Shown piece after piece: positions 6,501 through 15,800 of a DNA stretch of 27,050 bases. Position 1 is the stretch's first letter. Each line of letters begins with the position of its first letter. Origin of the DNA: a virus; IMG/VR virus record IMGVR_UViG_3300045999_011646, positions 1 to 27,050 of that record. One strand, 5' to 3'. The position numbers were made by a program, and so were the translations under genes. The notes beneath the pieces were generated by a model that worked only from the letters and a program-made list of their open reading frames with translations, ran no database searches and had not been told where the DNA came from.

Positions 6501-7318
6501 TATTTTTGCACCTCATGAACAAACTGTTGTATCTTTAAAATTTTTTGCAACATTTCTTGACTAATTTCTTTTACTTCCTTAAACGTATTTAAATAGTCAA
6601 TTGTTTGCTTTGTTCTATCTGTCAAATTTTTATCTGAACTAATTTCTTCAACTTTTAAAGCCTCGTTTAATTGATCTTTTAATCTATCTATTTCTTCATT
6701 CAAATAAATTTTTAAATCTAACCCTTCATTAACAAAAGAATTAATATATTTTGTTAGTAGTTCTTTTTGTTCGTTTAAAAGAACACCATATCTATCGTTA
6801 AATTTTTTAGTGAATGTTTTTAATAGCAAAGAATCGCTGTGTTCAATTAGTTGTTTAGCTTTATCTTCTTTTACAAGTTTTATTTTACTTAAAATTGTTT
6901 TTTCTAATAAAATCTTTTCTTTTATTGGGGTTGAAGAATTAAATACTTGTGATATTGAAGCTATATCTTTATAATCTGGTACAAAATTATCATAAACTGT
7001 AAAACCTAATAATTTATTAATTTTATTAATTAATTTTGTTTGTTCGTTAAAAATTGTTTGTTTATTTAGCTTATCATACCTACTTTTAACCTCTTGTAGA
7101 TATTTTTCTGCCATCTCTTCTTCAATGGTATTATCTTTTAAGCTTTGATAAAGTTCTAATTCTTTAAAAAGAATAGAGTTTTTATTAAAATGCTCAAAAA
7201 TCAACCATTTAATAAGTTTTGCTTTTTCAAAATCTTTTTCTATTGCAGATTTAGTTCCTTCACGCAATAGTGCTTCATAAAGAAAGGCTGTATTTCTTTT
7301 TTTATTATGTTTCATCAT
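6500..7318 (-). CDS. Unknown all-helical protein downstream of portal (272 aa)
   Basis: A Lys/Glu/Leu-rich protein predicted to be almost entirely helical, with heptad-like stretches (for example ELYQSLKDNTIEEEMAEKYL, and from residue 200 to the end). There is no transmembrane segment and no known catalytic motif. Two consecutive ATGs (7318, 7315) follow GGAG at 4-5 bases. The frame overlaps the last 14 bases of the portal gene and touches the next gene at TAATG, so portal, this protein and the 174-residue protein form a tightly coupled unit. A prohead core or portal-associated assembly factor is possible by position only. Confidence 0.55.
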   Translation of the reverse strand: MMKHNKKRNTAFLYEALLREGTKSAIEKDFEKAKLIKWLIFEHFNKNSILFKELELYQSLKDNTIEEEMAEKYLQEVKSRYDKLNKQTIFNEQTKLINKINKLLGFTVYDNFVPDYKDIASISQVFNSSTPIKEKILLEKTILSKIKLVKEDKAKQLIEHSDSLLLKTFTKKFNDRYGVLLNEQKELLTKYINSFVNEGLDLKIYLNEEIDRLKDQLNEALKVEEISSDKNLTDRTKQTIDYLNTFKEVKEISQEMLQKILKIQQFVHEVQK

Positions 7319-9287
7319 TTTTTTCTCCGCTTTGCTTCTTTTTATTTAACGATTCTGTTAGGCTTTTTAATTTTTGATCAACTTCTAGTAATAAAGCCTC
7401 ATCTTTTTTATATAAATCGTTTTCTGTTTGCTCTGCGATTCCTCTTCCAAGAGTATTAAGACCCTTGAAAACATTTCTATCTGTTTGAGAACTTAATTCA
7501 TTAGACCATTGTGATTGGAAATGCCTTGTTCTAGCGCCTCCACCACGGTCATCAGAACCAACTGGTGTATACCATTTACCTTTTGATCCAGGTGTTAAAT
7601 GTGGTTTTTTCACTGTAAACACAGAACCGTCTTCTCTTCTAGCTGGTGCTGCTAATAAAGGAGATTCTTCACCGCTTTTCTCGCCTCCAGCTTCTGGTGT
7701 GCTTTCTGGGGTTGTTGGTGGAGTGCTTTCACCTCCAGCTGGGGCTGAAAGATCAAGACCTCCTGTTGTTCCACCTCCACCAGCTTGTGCTTCAGCACCC
7801 ATGGCTTCTAAACTCTTTGTAAAACCAGCATCATAATATAGTTCTCTTTGAATTCTTTCAAAATCATGATCAGATGATTTAAATATATTTTCAAAAATCC
7901 ATCTCTTGCTAAATCCATTTTCTTTAGCTGCCGCAGCAACGCCCAATTGCGCCTTAAAGTGTTCAATTTCTTGCAATTCTGCTAGTTTTGATGGATTGTT
8001 AAGTTTAAGTCTAAACTTTAATAAATCATCGTTTCTAAATCCAATTGTGTAAAGGTGAATCATAGCTATTTTTTCTAATTCACTAACTACAACTCTTTGT
8101 AGTCTTTGTATTGTACGAGCAAAGCGCATATCTTTTTGCGCCAACATTGTTTTATCTTCAGCCTGACCTTCTCCGCGAGCTAAATAAGCTTGTGGAATCT
8201 TCAAACCAGAAAACAATTTATCTCTTAAATACTTAACGTCATCAATATCACCAACGAAGCTACCGCCTTGTAAAGTATCAATTTTTGTTAGATTTTGACC
8301 ACGTACTGGGATGTAATAGTCTTCATCAATACTCATTGGATTATAGCGTAAATCAACACGACCTGTATTTGGATCAACTATTTGATTACGTTTCATACCA
8401 GTAATAACTTTTTGCATATACTGTTCTACTTCTTGCGGAGAAACGTTACCTACGTCAATATAAAATACACGACGATCTGGTGCGCGAACAATACGGTATG
8501 CCATCATAGCGTCTTCTAACAATTGTAATTGACGCCAAATGCGTCTTACAGGCTCTAAAATGCTTGTACCATATGGGCTATATTTATCTTGTCCAAGAAT
8601 GCGAAAGTGTGCAATCTGCCAATTTTCAAAAGTTATCCCAGCACTATTCCATTGGAATTGTACATAGTTTGGGTTACTTTCATCTTCACCTTCTAAACGT
8701 TCAATTTCAGGGGATGGTAATCCAAGAACACTTTTAACACCTAAATGTTCATCAATATCTAGATAAAGAAAAAAATCTCCAAACTTGCACATTGTTCTTG
8801 TCCAAGAAAAAAGATTATATTCAACATTCAATGTTTTATAGAGTAAAGTATTTAATATTTGTTTTATTTCTTCATTTTTACAATCAACAGTGACTAATTG
8901 ACTAAATTGGTTGCTTGTAGTCATTTCATCAGAATAAATATCTATAGCGGATGCAATCTCTGGCATAAATTCCATCTGATCAAAATCGCTATAACGCTCA
9001 GCGCGACTTTGGTTAGCCATAATATTTGTCTGTATGGCTTCAAATGGATTATAGCTTTTCTTTTTAAAACTTTGACCGCTCGCAGAAGTAAATTTAAAAC
9101 GATCAAGATCTCTTCTTTTATATCTTATCTGTGATTGCTCACGATATGTCGCTAAAGGACCAGAAAATAATCTAGTTAATGCTGTATAAAGAGGGGATTC
9201 TTTATTTCTATTATTTCTTTTAGAAATATCTTCTTGTGTTTTTGTAACTGTATTTCTTGTATAAGGGTTACTCTGCTGCTTTGCCAT
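7305..9287 (-). CDS. Portal protein, T4 gp20-like (660 aa)
   Basis: This forms the dodecameric portal through which DNA enters and leaves the head. The central region shows the gp20-family pattern: MPEIASAIDIYSDEM, FGDFFLYLDID, SPYGTSILEPVRRIWRQ, then AYRIVRAPDRRVFYIDVGN. Later come VKYLRDKLFSGLKIPQAYL and the long helical part RFARTIQRLQRVVVSEL. The first 500 residues match the usual portal length. The remaining C-terminal extension is rich in Gly/Pro/Ser (about residues 505-560), then charged, and is likely disordered. The start follows the terminase stop by a few bases with AAAGG as RBS. Placement directly after the large terminase is typical of phage packaging modules. Confidence 0.9.
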   Translation of the reverse strand: MAKQQSNPYTRNTVTKTQEDISKRNNRNKESPLYTALTRLFSGPLATYREQSQIRYKRRDLDRFKFTSASGQSFKKKSYNPFEAIQTNIMANQSRAERYSDFDQMEFMPEIASAIDIYSDEMTTSNQFSQLVTVDCKNEEIKQILNTLLYKTLNVEYNLFSWTRTMCKFGDFFLYLDIDEHLGVKSVLGLPSPEIERLEGEDESNPNYVQFQWNSAGITFENWQIAHFRILGQDKYSPYGTSILEPVRRIWRQLQLLEDAMMAYRIVRAPDRRVFYIDVGNVSPQEVEQYMQKVITGMKRNQIVDPNTGRVDLRYNPMSIDEDYYIPVRGQNLTKIDTLQGGSFVGDIDDVKYLRDKLFSGLKIPQAYLARGEGQAEDKTMLAQKDMRFARTIQRLQRVVVSELEKIAMIHLYTIGFRNDDLLKFRLKLNNPSKLAELQEIEHFKAQLGVAAAAKENGFSKRWIFENIFKSSDHDFERIQRELYYDAGFTKSLEAMGAEAQAGGGGTTGGLDLSAPAGGESTPPTTPESTPEAGGEKSGEESPLLAAPARREDGSVFTVKKPHLTPGSKGKWYTPVGSDDRGGGARTRHFQSQWSNELSSQTDRNVFKGLNTLGRGIAEQTENDLYKKDEALLLEVDQKLKSLTESLNKKKQSGEKNDET

Positions 9288-9290
9288 CTT

Positions 9291-10868
9291 TTAACCTTTT
9301 AATAGCCAAGAAAATTCTTTATAAGTATTTTGGCTTTGTTGTATTCTTTGAGAATATTCATATTGTCTCATCCCGTTAATTGATGTGTTAAGATAATTAC
9401 TCGTTTTTGTAATGGATGATAAAAAAGCTTTTGAATATTCTAAATTTCTTTCATTGTTTATAACTGCTGTATCACGTACCCAACAAGCAATTGCAAGAGA
9501 CATAACTAAGTCGTCGTTATATCCTTTTTGAGCCTCTGGTCTACCATTTACCCAAACAAATGTTTCTAATTCATTAATTGACCTTTGAGAATTTATAACT
9601 AATATTTTATTTCTTATAAATTCTTCTAATTTTGCTATAATAAGAGGACGAGTTCTTTGAGTAGTTGTAAATCCAGGTACGCTATTACTGCTATATTGAG
9701 CCATAGAAGAATCCATGAACTCGTTAGTTGTTTTAGAAGAATAAAAGATATTAGGATATAGTAAATCAACTAGTTTAGTTATAACTGAGTATCCAATATT
9801 GTTGTTTTCAACAACAATCATACAATTACCGTATTCTCTACCTACATCAAATAATAATTTTGCAAAATTATCTGGATCAACTTTGCCTTGGTACTCTGCA
9901 ACTTGTTCCATGTTTTTAACGTCTATAACGTGGAATACTGAATAGTCTTTACCATCGCCTCTAGAAACGTCGGCTACTAAAATATAAGAACCACCAGCAT
10001 CGTATTCTTTCCAAACATGATAATTTCTATCAACCCAAGTTTTATATTTTGGATCAATAATAGTATTTTTAATTCTTTCTATATCAACAGGATTTACAAC
10101 AGTCTCACCAGATGCATTAAAATTGCACTCATATTCTTGTGCAATTTCACGGCGACTCATATTTTTGGTTATATTTTCAAACCATCTTTCGTCATATTCT
10201 GGGTGTACATTCCATGGTAATCTTGTCGGTTTAAAATTATTCTTACCGCTTTCTGCGTCAACGTAAGTTTTGTGAAACCAGTTACCAACACCGTTTGGAG
10301 TTGAAAGAGCTATACAACGACCACCAGTTGAAATCGTTGGTAACAAACCTGTCCAAAGATCATCCATATCGTCAACGAATGCAGCTTCGTCAATAATTAA
10401 AAGACTCAAAGCTTGACCACGACCAGCATCTTTGCTAGTTGGTGTACCTTGAATCTTTGATCCATTACTTAATTCAAATTTTGTTCTGTTGTTTACTTGT
10501 ACTGTAGCTATTTTAAGAAAGTCAGGGACAGACTCAATCATATCTCTGACTTTATCTACTATTTCAATAGCTGTATTTTGTTTCGTCGCCATAACAAGGA
10601 TGTTTTTTTCTTTGTAGAAAAGCATCATCCAAGCGACATAACCAGAAACAATTGTAGAGATACCAAGCTGACGACCTTTTAAAATTACATTAAATCTATG
10701 ATCGTGAAAGTCATTCAGCAGCTCTTTCTGAAATTTAAAAGTTCTAAAAGGAATTATACCTTTTTCTTGATGTGTAATTTTTGCATAATTATCTAAGAAA
10801 TATGCCGGATTTTTTCCGCATTTTAATATTTCATTTTTAATTTCTTCTTTAGATAATTTGTATGACAT
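9291..10868 (-). CDS. terL: Terminase large subunit, T4 gp17-like (525 aa)
   Basis: This is the ATP-driven DNA packaging motor and headful nuclease. The ATPase domain shows the Walker A variant KGRQLGIST (residues 64-72), Walker B LLIIDEAAF with Asp160-Glu161, and the coupling motif STPNG (189-193). The C-terminal RNase H-like nuclease shows VADVSRGDG (Asp300), VVENNN (Glu354) and YNDDLVMSLA (Asp452/453), the expected acidic triad. The length is normal for the family and no domain is broken. The ATG lies ten bases after the upstream stop without an obvious Shine-Dalgarno sequence, so re-initiation is likely. It is followed at once by the portal gene. Confidence 0.95.
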   Translation of the reverse strand: MSYKLSKEEIKNEILKCGKNPAYFLDNYAKITHQEKGIIPFRTFKFQKELLNDFHDHRFNVILKGRQLGISTIVSGYVAWMMLFYKEKNILVMATKQNTAIEIVDKVRDMIESVPDFLKIATVQVNNRTKFELSNGSKIQGTPTSKDAGRGQALSLLIIDEAAFVDDMDDLWTGLLPTISTGGRCIALSTPNGVGNWFHKTYVDAESGKNNFKPTRLPWNVHPEYDERWFENITKNMSRREIAQEYECNFNASGETVVNPVDIERIKNTIIDPKYKTWVDRNYHVWKEYDAGGSYILVADVSRGDGKDYSVFHVIDVKNMEQVAEYQGKVDPDNFAKLLFDVGREYGNCMIVVENNNIGYSVITKLVDLLYPNIFYSSKTTNEFMDSSMAQYSSNSVPGFTTTQRTRPLIIAKLEEFIRNKILVINSQRSINELETFVWVNGRPEAQKGYNDDLVMSLAIACWVRDTAVINNERNLEYSKAFLSSITKTSNYLNTSINGMRQYEYSQRIQQSQNTYKEFSWLLKG

Positions 10869-10877
10869 AACATTATT

Positions 10878-11387
10878 TTATTTTACGTTCATAAGCCAAC
10901 GTTTAGCAATATCTGCAAATTGTTCTTGTTCACTATCATAAACTTTTTTAGTTTTTGCATCAGTACCAGAATCTATTTCAACGCCCGATAATTTATAGAC
11001 TTGTGCTGCGTTTACATAACAGGTTCTACGATTTGCAGTTTGTACTAAAATTTCAATATCGCCTTCTTCTTTCATATTTAAAGCACTTTTAGTTACTTTA
11101 CGATATTCTTCTTTTAAGTGTTTAGTAATTTGTTTAACAGTATCACGAATATCAATTTCAAAATTTTTATCGTGTACTTTTGTTAGTGGCATCTCTGAAT
11201 GATACTTCAGCACTAACCTATCACCTTGAAATTGCACTCCAAATCCATCCATTACTCTTGGGTCATAAATAGAAACACCTTGTAAAAGGGCTTCCGTTTC
11301 TCTTTTAAGACCAAATTCAGCTCCACCTTCATGTTTAGCATGAAGGGCTTGTGATATTCCATTAATTACTTCAAGGACACTAGCCAT
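10878..11387 (-). CDS. Unknown protein before the terminase gene (169 aa)
   Basis: I do not recognise this family. I take the ATG at 11387 (MASVLEVINGISQALHAKH) because GAGGAT lies 8-9 bases upstream; the longer frame would need a TTG. The protein has an N-terminal helix, a beta-rich centre (YDPRVMDGFGVQFQGDRLVLKYHSE), a helix (DTVKQITKHLKEEYRKV) and a charged C-terminal region. No transmembrane segment, zinc site or nuclease motif is seen. It overlaps the preceding zinc-ribbon gene by eight bases. Its place before terL is where a small terminase can sit, but I see no convincing helix-turn-helix, so a role in packaging or neck assembly is only a suggestion. Confidence 0.55.
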   Translation of the reverse strand: MASVLEVINGISQALHAKHEGGAEFGLKRETEALLQGVSIYDPRVMDGFGVQFQGDRLVLKYHSEMPLTKVHDKNFEIDIRDTVKQITKHLKEEYRKVTKSALNMKEEGDIEILVQTANRRTCYVNAAQVYKLSGVEIDSGTDAKTKKVYDSEQEQFADIAKRWLMNVK

Positions 11388-11730
11388 TTTTTTTATCCTC
11401 AAGCTTACATAGATAGCATCTATAACAAGCTTTAAATTTATTTATATATAAATCGTCACGTTTTTCAAAAGAGTATTTATTACATATAGAGCAAATACTA
11501 TTGTTATTTTTATTAATTAGTTTCTTAGGCAATAAAACTCCATCAACCTCTACTTTTTCTCTTGATTCTTGATGACTGTATACTTTACTTATAAATTCTT
11601 TTTGTTGCTCTATGAACTCTTTTTCTTTTACTTCATCCCAAAATTGTTTTGGATTCTGGGTGGCTAAATCACCATACTTTTCTTTTACTGCCTTTTCTAG
11701 TGCTTGTATATAATTTAAATCACGCTTCAT
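11380..11730 (-). CDS. Zinc-ribbon protein of unknown function (116 aa)
   Basis: The N-terminal half is helical and charged (YIQALEKAVKEKYGDL, then PKQFWDEVKEKEFIEQQKEF). The C-terminal half carries CSICNKYSF and, about 20 residues later, CYRCYLCKLE; these C-x2-C pairs look like a zinc ribbon able to bind nucleic acid or protein. The start overlaps the stop of the upstream gene in ATGA, and the end overlaps the next gene by eight bases. Being just upstream of the packaging genes it could be a small DNA-binding packaging or transcription factor, but this is inference; the zinc-site reading is direct. Confidence 0.6.
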   Translation of the reverse strand: MKRDLNYIQALEKAVKEKYGDLATQNPKQFWDEVKEKEFIEQQKEFISKVYSHQESREKVEVDGVLLPKKLINKNNNSICSICNKYSFEKRDDLYINKFKACYRCYLCKLEDKKNG

Positions 11731-12188
11731 TTAGCAACCTGTACCGCAGCATAAAATATTGCTATTGATGCTGCAAAACCTAAAACAAAACTACCAATCA
11801 ATTTAGCATCATTCCATCTTTGTTCTGAAATAAGTTGGTCAACTCTATCCTGCCTAATTTTTAATAGACCTTCATACATTTCTTTATTAATATTAAGTTC
11901 TATTTCTTTTTTCTTAGTTACTGTTTCTAATTCTAAATCTTTCTTTTTTAATTCTGTGTCAAAATGTAGTTTTATTTTACCTAGTTCCTGTTCTCTATCA
12001 GTTATTAGCTTCACCATAGCATTTTTATGCAATAGGAAACCATCAAAAGGAGCGCTTTCTTGCTCCTTCAATTCAACATAGTCGCCTTCACCGTCGTCAT
12101 CAACATCAACTTCTTCAGCAAAGGCTGGCAGTGCCGTCAAATAAGAGGACAGCACAAGCAGCGTTAATATTTTTTTAAAATTAACCAT
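11727..12188 (-). CDS. Secreted, C-terminally anchored coiled-coil protein, lysis/envelope candidate (153 aa)
   Basis: A clear Sec signal peptide (residues 1-24, hydrophobic LLVLSSYLTALPAFA, cleavage before EE) is followed by a short acidic stretch and the motif SAPFDGFLLHKNAMVKLI. A charged coiled coil (about 65-120) follows, and a final transmembrane helix (130-150, LIGSFVLGFAASIAIFYAA). The predicted topology places the coiled coil in the periplasm, anchored to the inner membrane at the C-terminus. Proteins with this layout are common in marine phages and sit near lysis genes; a spanin-like or lysis-regulating role is possible. No lipobox is seen. The start overlaps the upstream stop (TAATG) and the end overlaps the next gene (ATGA). 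Confidence 0.6.
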   Translation of the reverse strand: MVNFKKILTLLVLSSYLTALPAFAEEVDVDDDGEGDYVELKEQESAPFDGFLLHKNAMVKLITDREQELGKIKLHFDTELKKKDLELETVTKKKEIELNINKEMYEGLLKIRQDRVDQLISEQRWNDAKLIGSFVLGFAASIAIFYAAVQVAK

Positions 12189-12577
12189 TATTTAGATGGT
12201 GCCTTCTTCTTTTTTTCTTTTAAGCCAAGAACTTCAGCAGCTTCTTTCTTGACTTCTTTTGTTGGAGCTTTCTTTAGTTTCTCAGCCTTCTCTTTTGTGC
12301 TGGCCTCTAATTTTGCTTCTGCTTCTTTCTTTTCTTCTTCTAGTTTGGCTTCCTTTTCTTTCTTTTCAGCCTCTAGTTTAGCAGTTTCAGCAGCTAATTT
12401 CTTGGCAGCTTCTTCTTTTGCTGCTTCCTCTTTAGCTTTTTGCTCTACTTCTGCCATTCCTGCTTTAACGTGTTCACGCCAAGCAACAGCACCTACTGCT
12501 AATCCAGCAATTAATAGCCCAACCAATAGTTTAATTTTCATCCAGAGTTCTCCTGCGATAGTTTTTACTGCTTCCAT
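12188..12577 (-). CDS. N-terminally anchored Ala/Lys/Glu coiled-coil protein, i-spanin-like candidate (129 aa)
   Basis: One transmembrane helix (about residues 16-33, KLLVGLLIAGLAVGAVAW) is followed by about 95 residues of Ala/Lys/Glu-rich repeats predicted to be one long coiled coil, with a Lys-rich end (KEKKKKAPSK). This is the layout of an inner-membrane spanin or similar envelope protein, although low complexity limits certainty. Two starts are possible: ATG 12577 with AAGGA, or ATG 12541 with the stronger AGGAG eight bases upstream. The second would give a 117-residue protein beginning MKIKLLVG. The gene sits between the holin-like gene and the secreted coiled-coil gene. Confidence 0.55.
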   Translation of the reverse strand: MEAVKTIAGELWMKIKLLVGLLIAGLAVGAVAWREHVKAGMAEVEQKAKEEAAKEEAAKKLAAETAKLEAEKKEKEAKLEEEKKEAEAKLEASTKEKAEKLKKAPTKEVKKEAAEVLGLKEKKKKAPSK

Positions 12578-12596
12578 GTTTTTTCCTTTTTACGGC

Positions 12597-12845
12597 TTAT
12601 TTATTGCCGTGTTTCCATTTTAATGCAATATCTGAAAATCCTTCTACGCCTACATAGCCTAATGATATTGCGGTCCATTCGTCTGGGGTGATCTTGCCAC
12701 ATGCCATAAACACTGTTGCTACTGTCCATACTAGCAGCTTTCTTGAGATAGCTTTAGCTGTAATAATATCTAATACACCACGATCATTTTCAGCTTCTTT
12801 CATTTCATTTTTTACTTCTTTCTTTACGTCGTCTAAGATACCCAA
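12597..12845 (-). CDS. Holin-like small membrane protein, TTG start (82 aa)
   Basis: A charged N-terminal helix (residues 1-30) precedes two hydrophobic segments (about 36-50, KLLVWTVATVFMACG, and 57-73, EWTAISLGYVGVEGFSD) and a basic tail (LKWKHGNK). This resembles small phage holins that end in a Lys/His tail, and its place before two membrane-anchored coiled-coil genes supports a lysis cassette. The only in-frame starts are TTG 12845 and ATG 12803. TTG has AGGAGG at the ideal eight bases, so I choose it. An out-of-frame ATG lies four bases upstream at 12849. The holin role is a family resemblance, and no endolysin gene is seen nearby. Confidence 0.55.
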   Translation of the reverse strand: MGILDDVKKEVKNEMKEAENDRGVLDIITAKAISRKLLVWTVATVFMACGKITPDEWTAISLGYVGVEGFSDIALKWKHGNK

Positions 12846-12857
12846 GCATTTTTCCTC

Positions 12858-15800
12858 CTATTGATTTATGTAAGCATATCCTTCTTTTTTATCAATAGTA
12901 ATTTGCAAGTCAACACAATCTTTTAAATAGTCAAGATGAGAAATAAGTATAACAGTCTTGAAGTATGATTTAATTAGTTCTAAAATACGCACAAATCCAT
13001 CTAAATTTTCCTGATCAAGCGCAGTTCCAGGCTCATCTAATATAAATATATCACTTACTGGCAAAGATGTTACGTTGATTAGTGCTAATCTTATAGCTGT
13101 TGATGCCAGTGTTTTCTCAGCACCGCTACCCATTTCAAGCGGACGAGCATCATGGCTTGGATGTTTGATCATAATATCTAGTTTATCATCATCATTTTCT
13201 AAAAATACATTAAAATTAACTATATTATTTAATATTTTTGATATTTCACTATTAATTTCTGGTAGTTTTTGTTTGATAATTTCATAGGAAATACCATTTG
13301 CGTGCATACACTTTTGGTAAAGATCATAGGCTGCATATTCATTGCGTAATTTTTCTAATTCTGTCTTTTGTTGCTTCAATGTTTCAACTTCTTTTAGATA
13401 AGAGCCATATGAAACACTTGCGATGTTCATTTCGTGCCTAATATTTTCAATATTTTGGCTTGCTCCTTTGATTTGTTGCTCAAGATTTTTCTTTTTTTCC
13501 TGTAATTCAATATAATTTTCAATTGCTTCTTTGTTTTCTTCGTAAATTTTAATTTTTTCTTCGTATTCTGCTATTTGTTTACTTGTTTTTTCAATATTAA
13601 GATTATTTCTTTCAATTTTTATCTGATTAGACGATAGCTGCTTTTCGCTTTCAAGCTTCTTTTGAGTGATTTTGTTCTTCTTGTTAAGCAAATCAGAAAC
13701 TTTTTGGTCTAATGCATCATATTTTTCATTTAATTCACTTAATTCTACGCTTTTTTCATTAAGTTCTGACCCTAGTTTTGGATAAATTTCTTTATATTCA
13801 AATGCATCTTTTATAAATTTACAAGTTGGAAACGTATCACCACAAGGAACACTATCTAGCAATTCTAATTTGTGTTTTGCGCTCTTTAGCTGTGCTGACA
13901 GAGAAGAAATTTCTTTCTCAAGAGGAATAATTTTCTTATTTAATTCTTCTAGATCATTATCGTCTTGTGTAAGCTGTTTACTATCAATAGTTGCTAGCAA
14001 TTCATCCGCTTTTACAATAATTGCTTCTAACTTTTTGTTTTCTAAGTCAAAATTAAGATTTTCAGCCGTGCTGTTATCAATAGCAAGCTTCAATTTGTTA
14101 AGAGCTTGTACGATCAACTCAAGATTGATAATATCGCTAGGAACATTCTTTAAAAGTTCTGTTAGTTCTTGCAAATTTTTTGCTAAATCAGCTGATTTGC
14201 TTATATATTCTGACAATAGGTTTGTCTTTTGTTTCGCATCTAAATTTGCTTTTTCTGCTTGCAATTCAGTATTTTTAATTAATTCATCATAATTATTATT
14301 AGCTTCAAGACGCTTTAAAAGCGCCTTTATTTCAGCACTATCTTCCTTAGCGAGTTTGAATTTTTTTTCAAATGTTTCTAAATCAAGGAATTTAGCTAAA
14401 ATTTGCTTTCTATTGGTTGATCCTTCGCTAATAAACGATAAATAGCCAAACTGTGATGCCATTGATGTTAAAAAGAAGTCATCAACAGTGCCAAAATACT
14501 TTCTAATAAGCTTATCTGTGTCATTACGGGCTAATCCGTTCAAAGAACCCGCATCGCTTGTGAATTCTACCTCCGTTTTAGCCTCTGTAGTCTCTACACC
14601 TTTAAGTTTTTTAGTGTATTTTTCTGATGAGCGATTAATGATATAAGTTTCACCATTAATATCAATTTCTACCTTACCAAAAGCTTTGTCTTTGGTTTGG
14701 TTAATGACGTTTAAGTTCTTACGATTGTTTTTAGAAGTAGTATTATAGATAGAATAAAGAATTGAGTCTACAACAGAGCTTTTTCCACTATAGTTCTTTC
14801 CAAAGATACCTACAATTCCATTTAAATTTTCAAAATTAATCTTATTGCCTTCTCCATAATTAAAAAGGTTGTCCCATTCAAGAGATTTTAGCTTCCACTT
14901 AATATTTCTATAGATATCATCTGTTTCTTCAATTGAAGAAGTATATCTTTTATTTAATTCAAGAACTTTTTGAATTATATCTTCTTCTGTTTTATAATCT
15001 TTCAAGAAATCCCGTATCAAACCTTCTTGTACTTTAAGATCACGAAGGTTTTGATTACCAGAAACGATATCTGAAACGTTATTTTGATCTATTTTTCCAT
15101 TTTTAGCCTTGCTAACATATGTTACTGACTCTGGATTGAACTTATTTTTAATAATATCAACAGCTTTCTTGCTCTTTTCTAGAGAAACACTTTTATTAGC
15201 AAGAATTCTTACTCTTGAACCTTCTTTTAGAGTTACTTCTGGAAGTATTCCTTCATCATCAAGTTCAATAGTAACATATGGACGTGGATTTGAAATACAA
15301 TAATGTTTACAAGTAAAAATATCTTTGCTTTCAATATTCCAAATCAAAAATCCTTTATCATCTAACTCACCAAAGTTACCTTGAACAGTAGAGCCAGGAT
15401 ATCTAACCCTTCCTTCTGCATCTACCACTTGATTTGATTTATGGATATCTCCTAGAAAAGCAAAATCATGCCCTTCTAGGGCATTAATATTATGCTCGCC
15501 ATTCTCTAAGGTATATCCACCATCAGTTTGCACGCCTGAAATAGCTCCATGATAAAGAGCGATGTTGATTTTATTAGGATTAGTTGGCTTTTTCCAATTT
15601 TCTTCATCAAGTCTACTGAGAATGTTTAAATTAATATCTTTATTAAGCTCATATTCTTGAGAATACTTGAAAAGGTGCAATGAAGTAAGATTTAGAGCTT
15701 TAATAATTGGGGTAATAGCATCTTGACGAGTATCATTCTTTAAATTTGTATCATGATTACCAAGAATAATATAGGTTGGAGCAATATCTGCTAGATTTTT

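Noticed and set aside
12188-12577. Ala/Lys/Glu-rich protein as a TonB/TolA homologue
   Set aside because: Low-complexity composition resembles TolA domain II but no TolA or TonB C-terminal domain is present, and the context is phage.
12592-12610. Hairpin ACGGC/GCCGT at the end of the holin-like gene as a terminator
   Set aside because: Only five pairs with a nine-base loop, no T-run, and it overlaps the stop codon; the next RBS follows directly.
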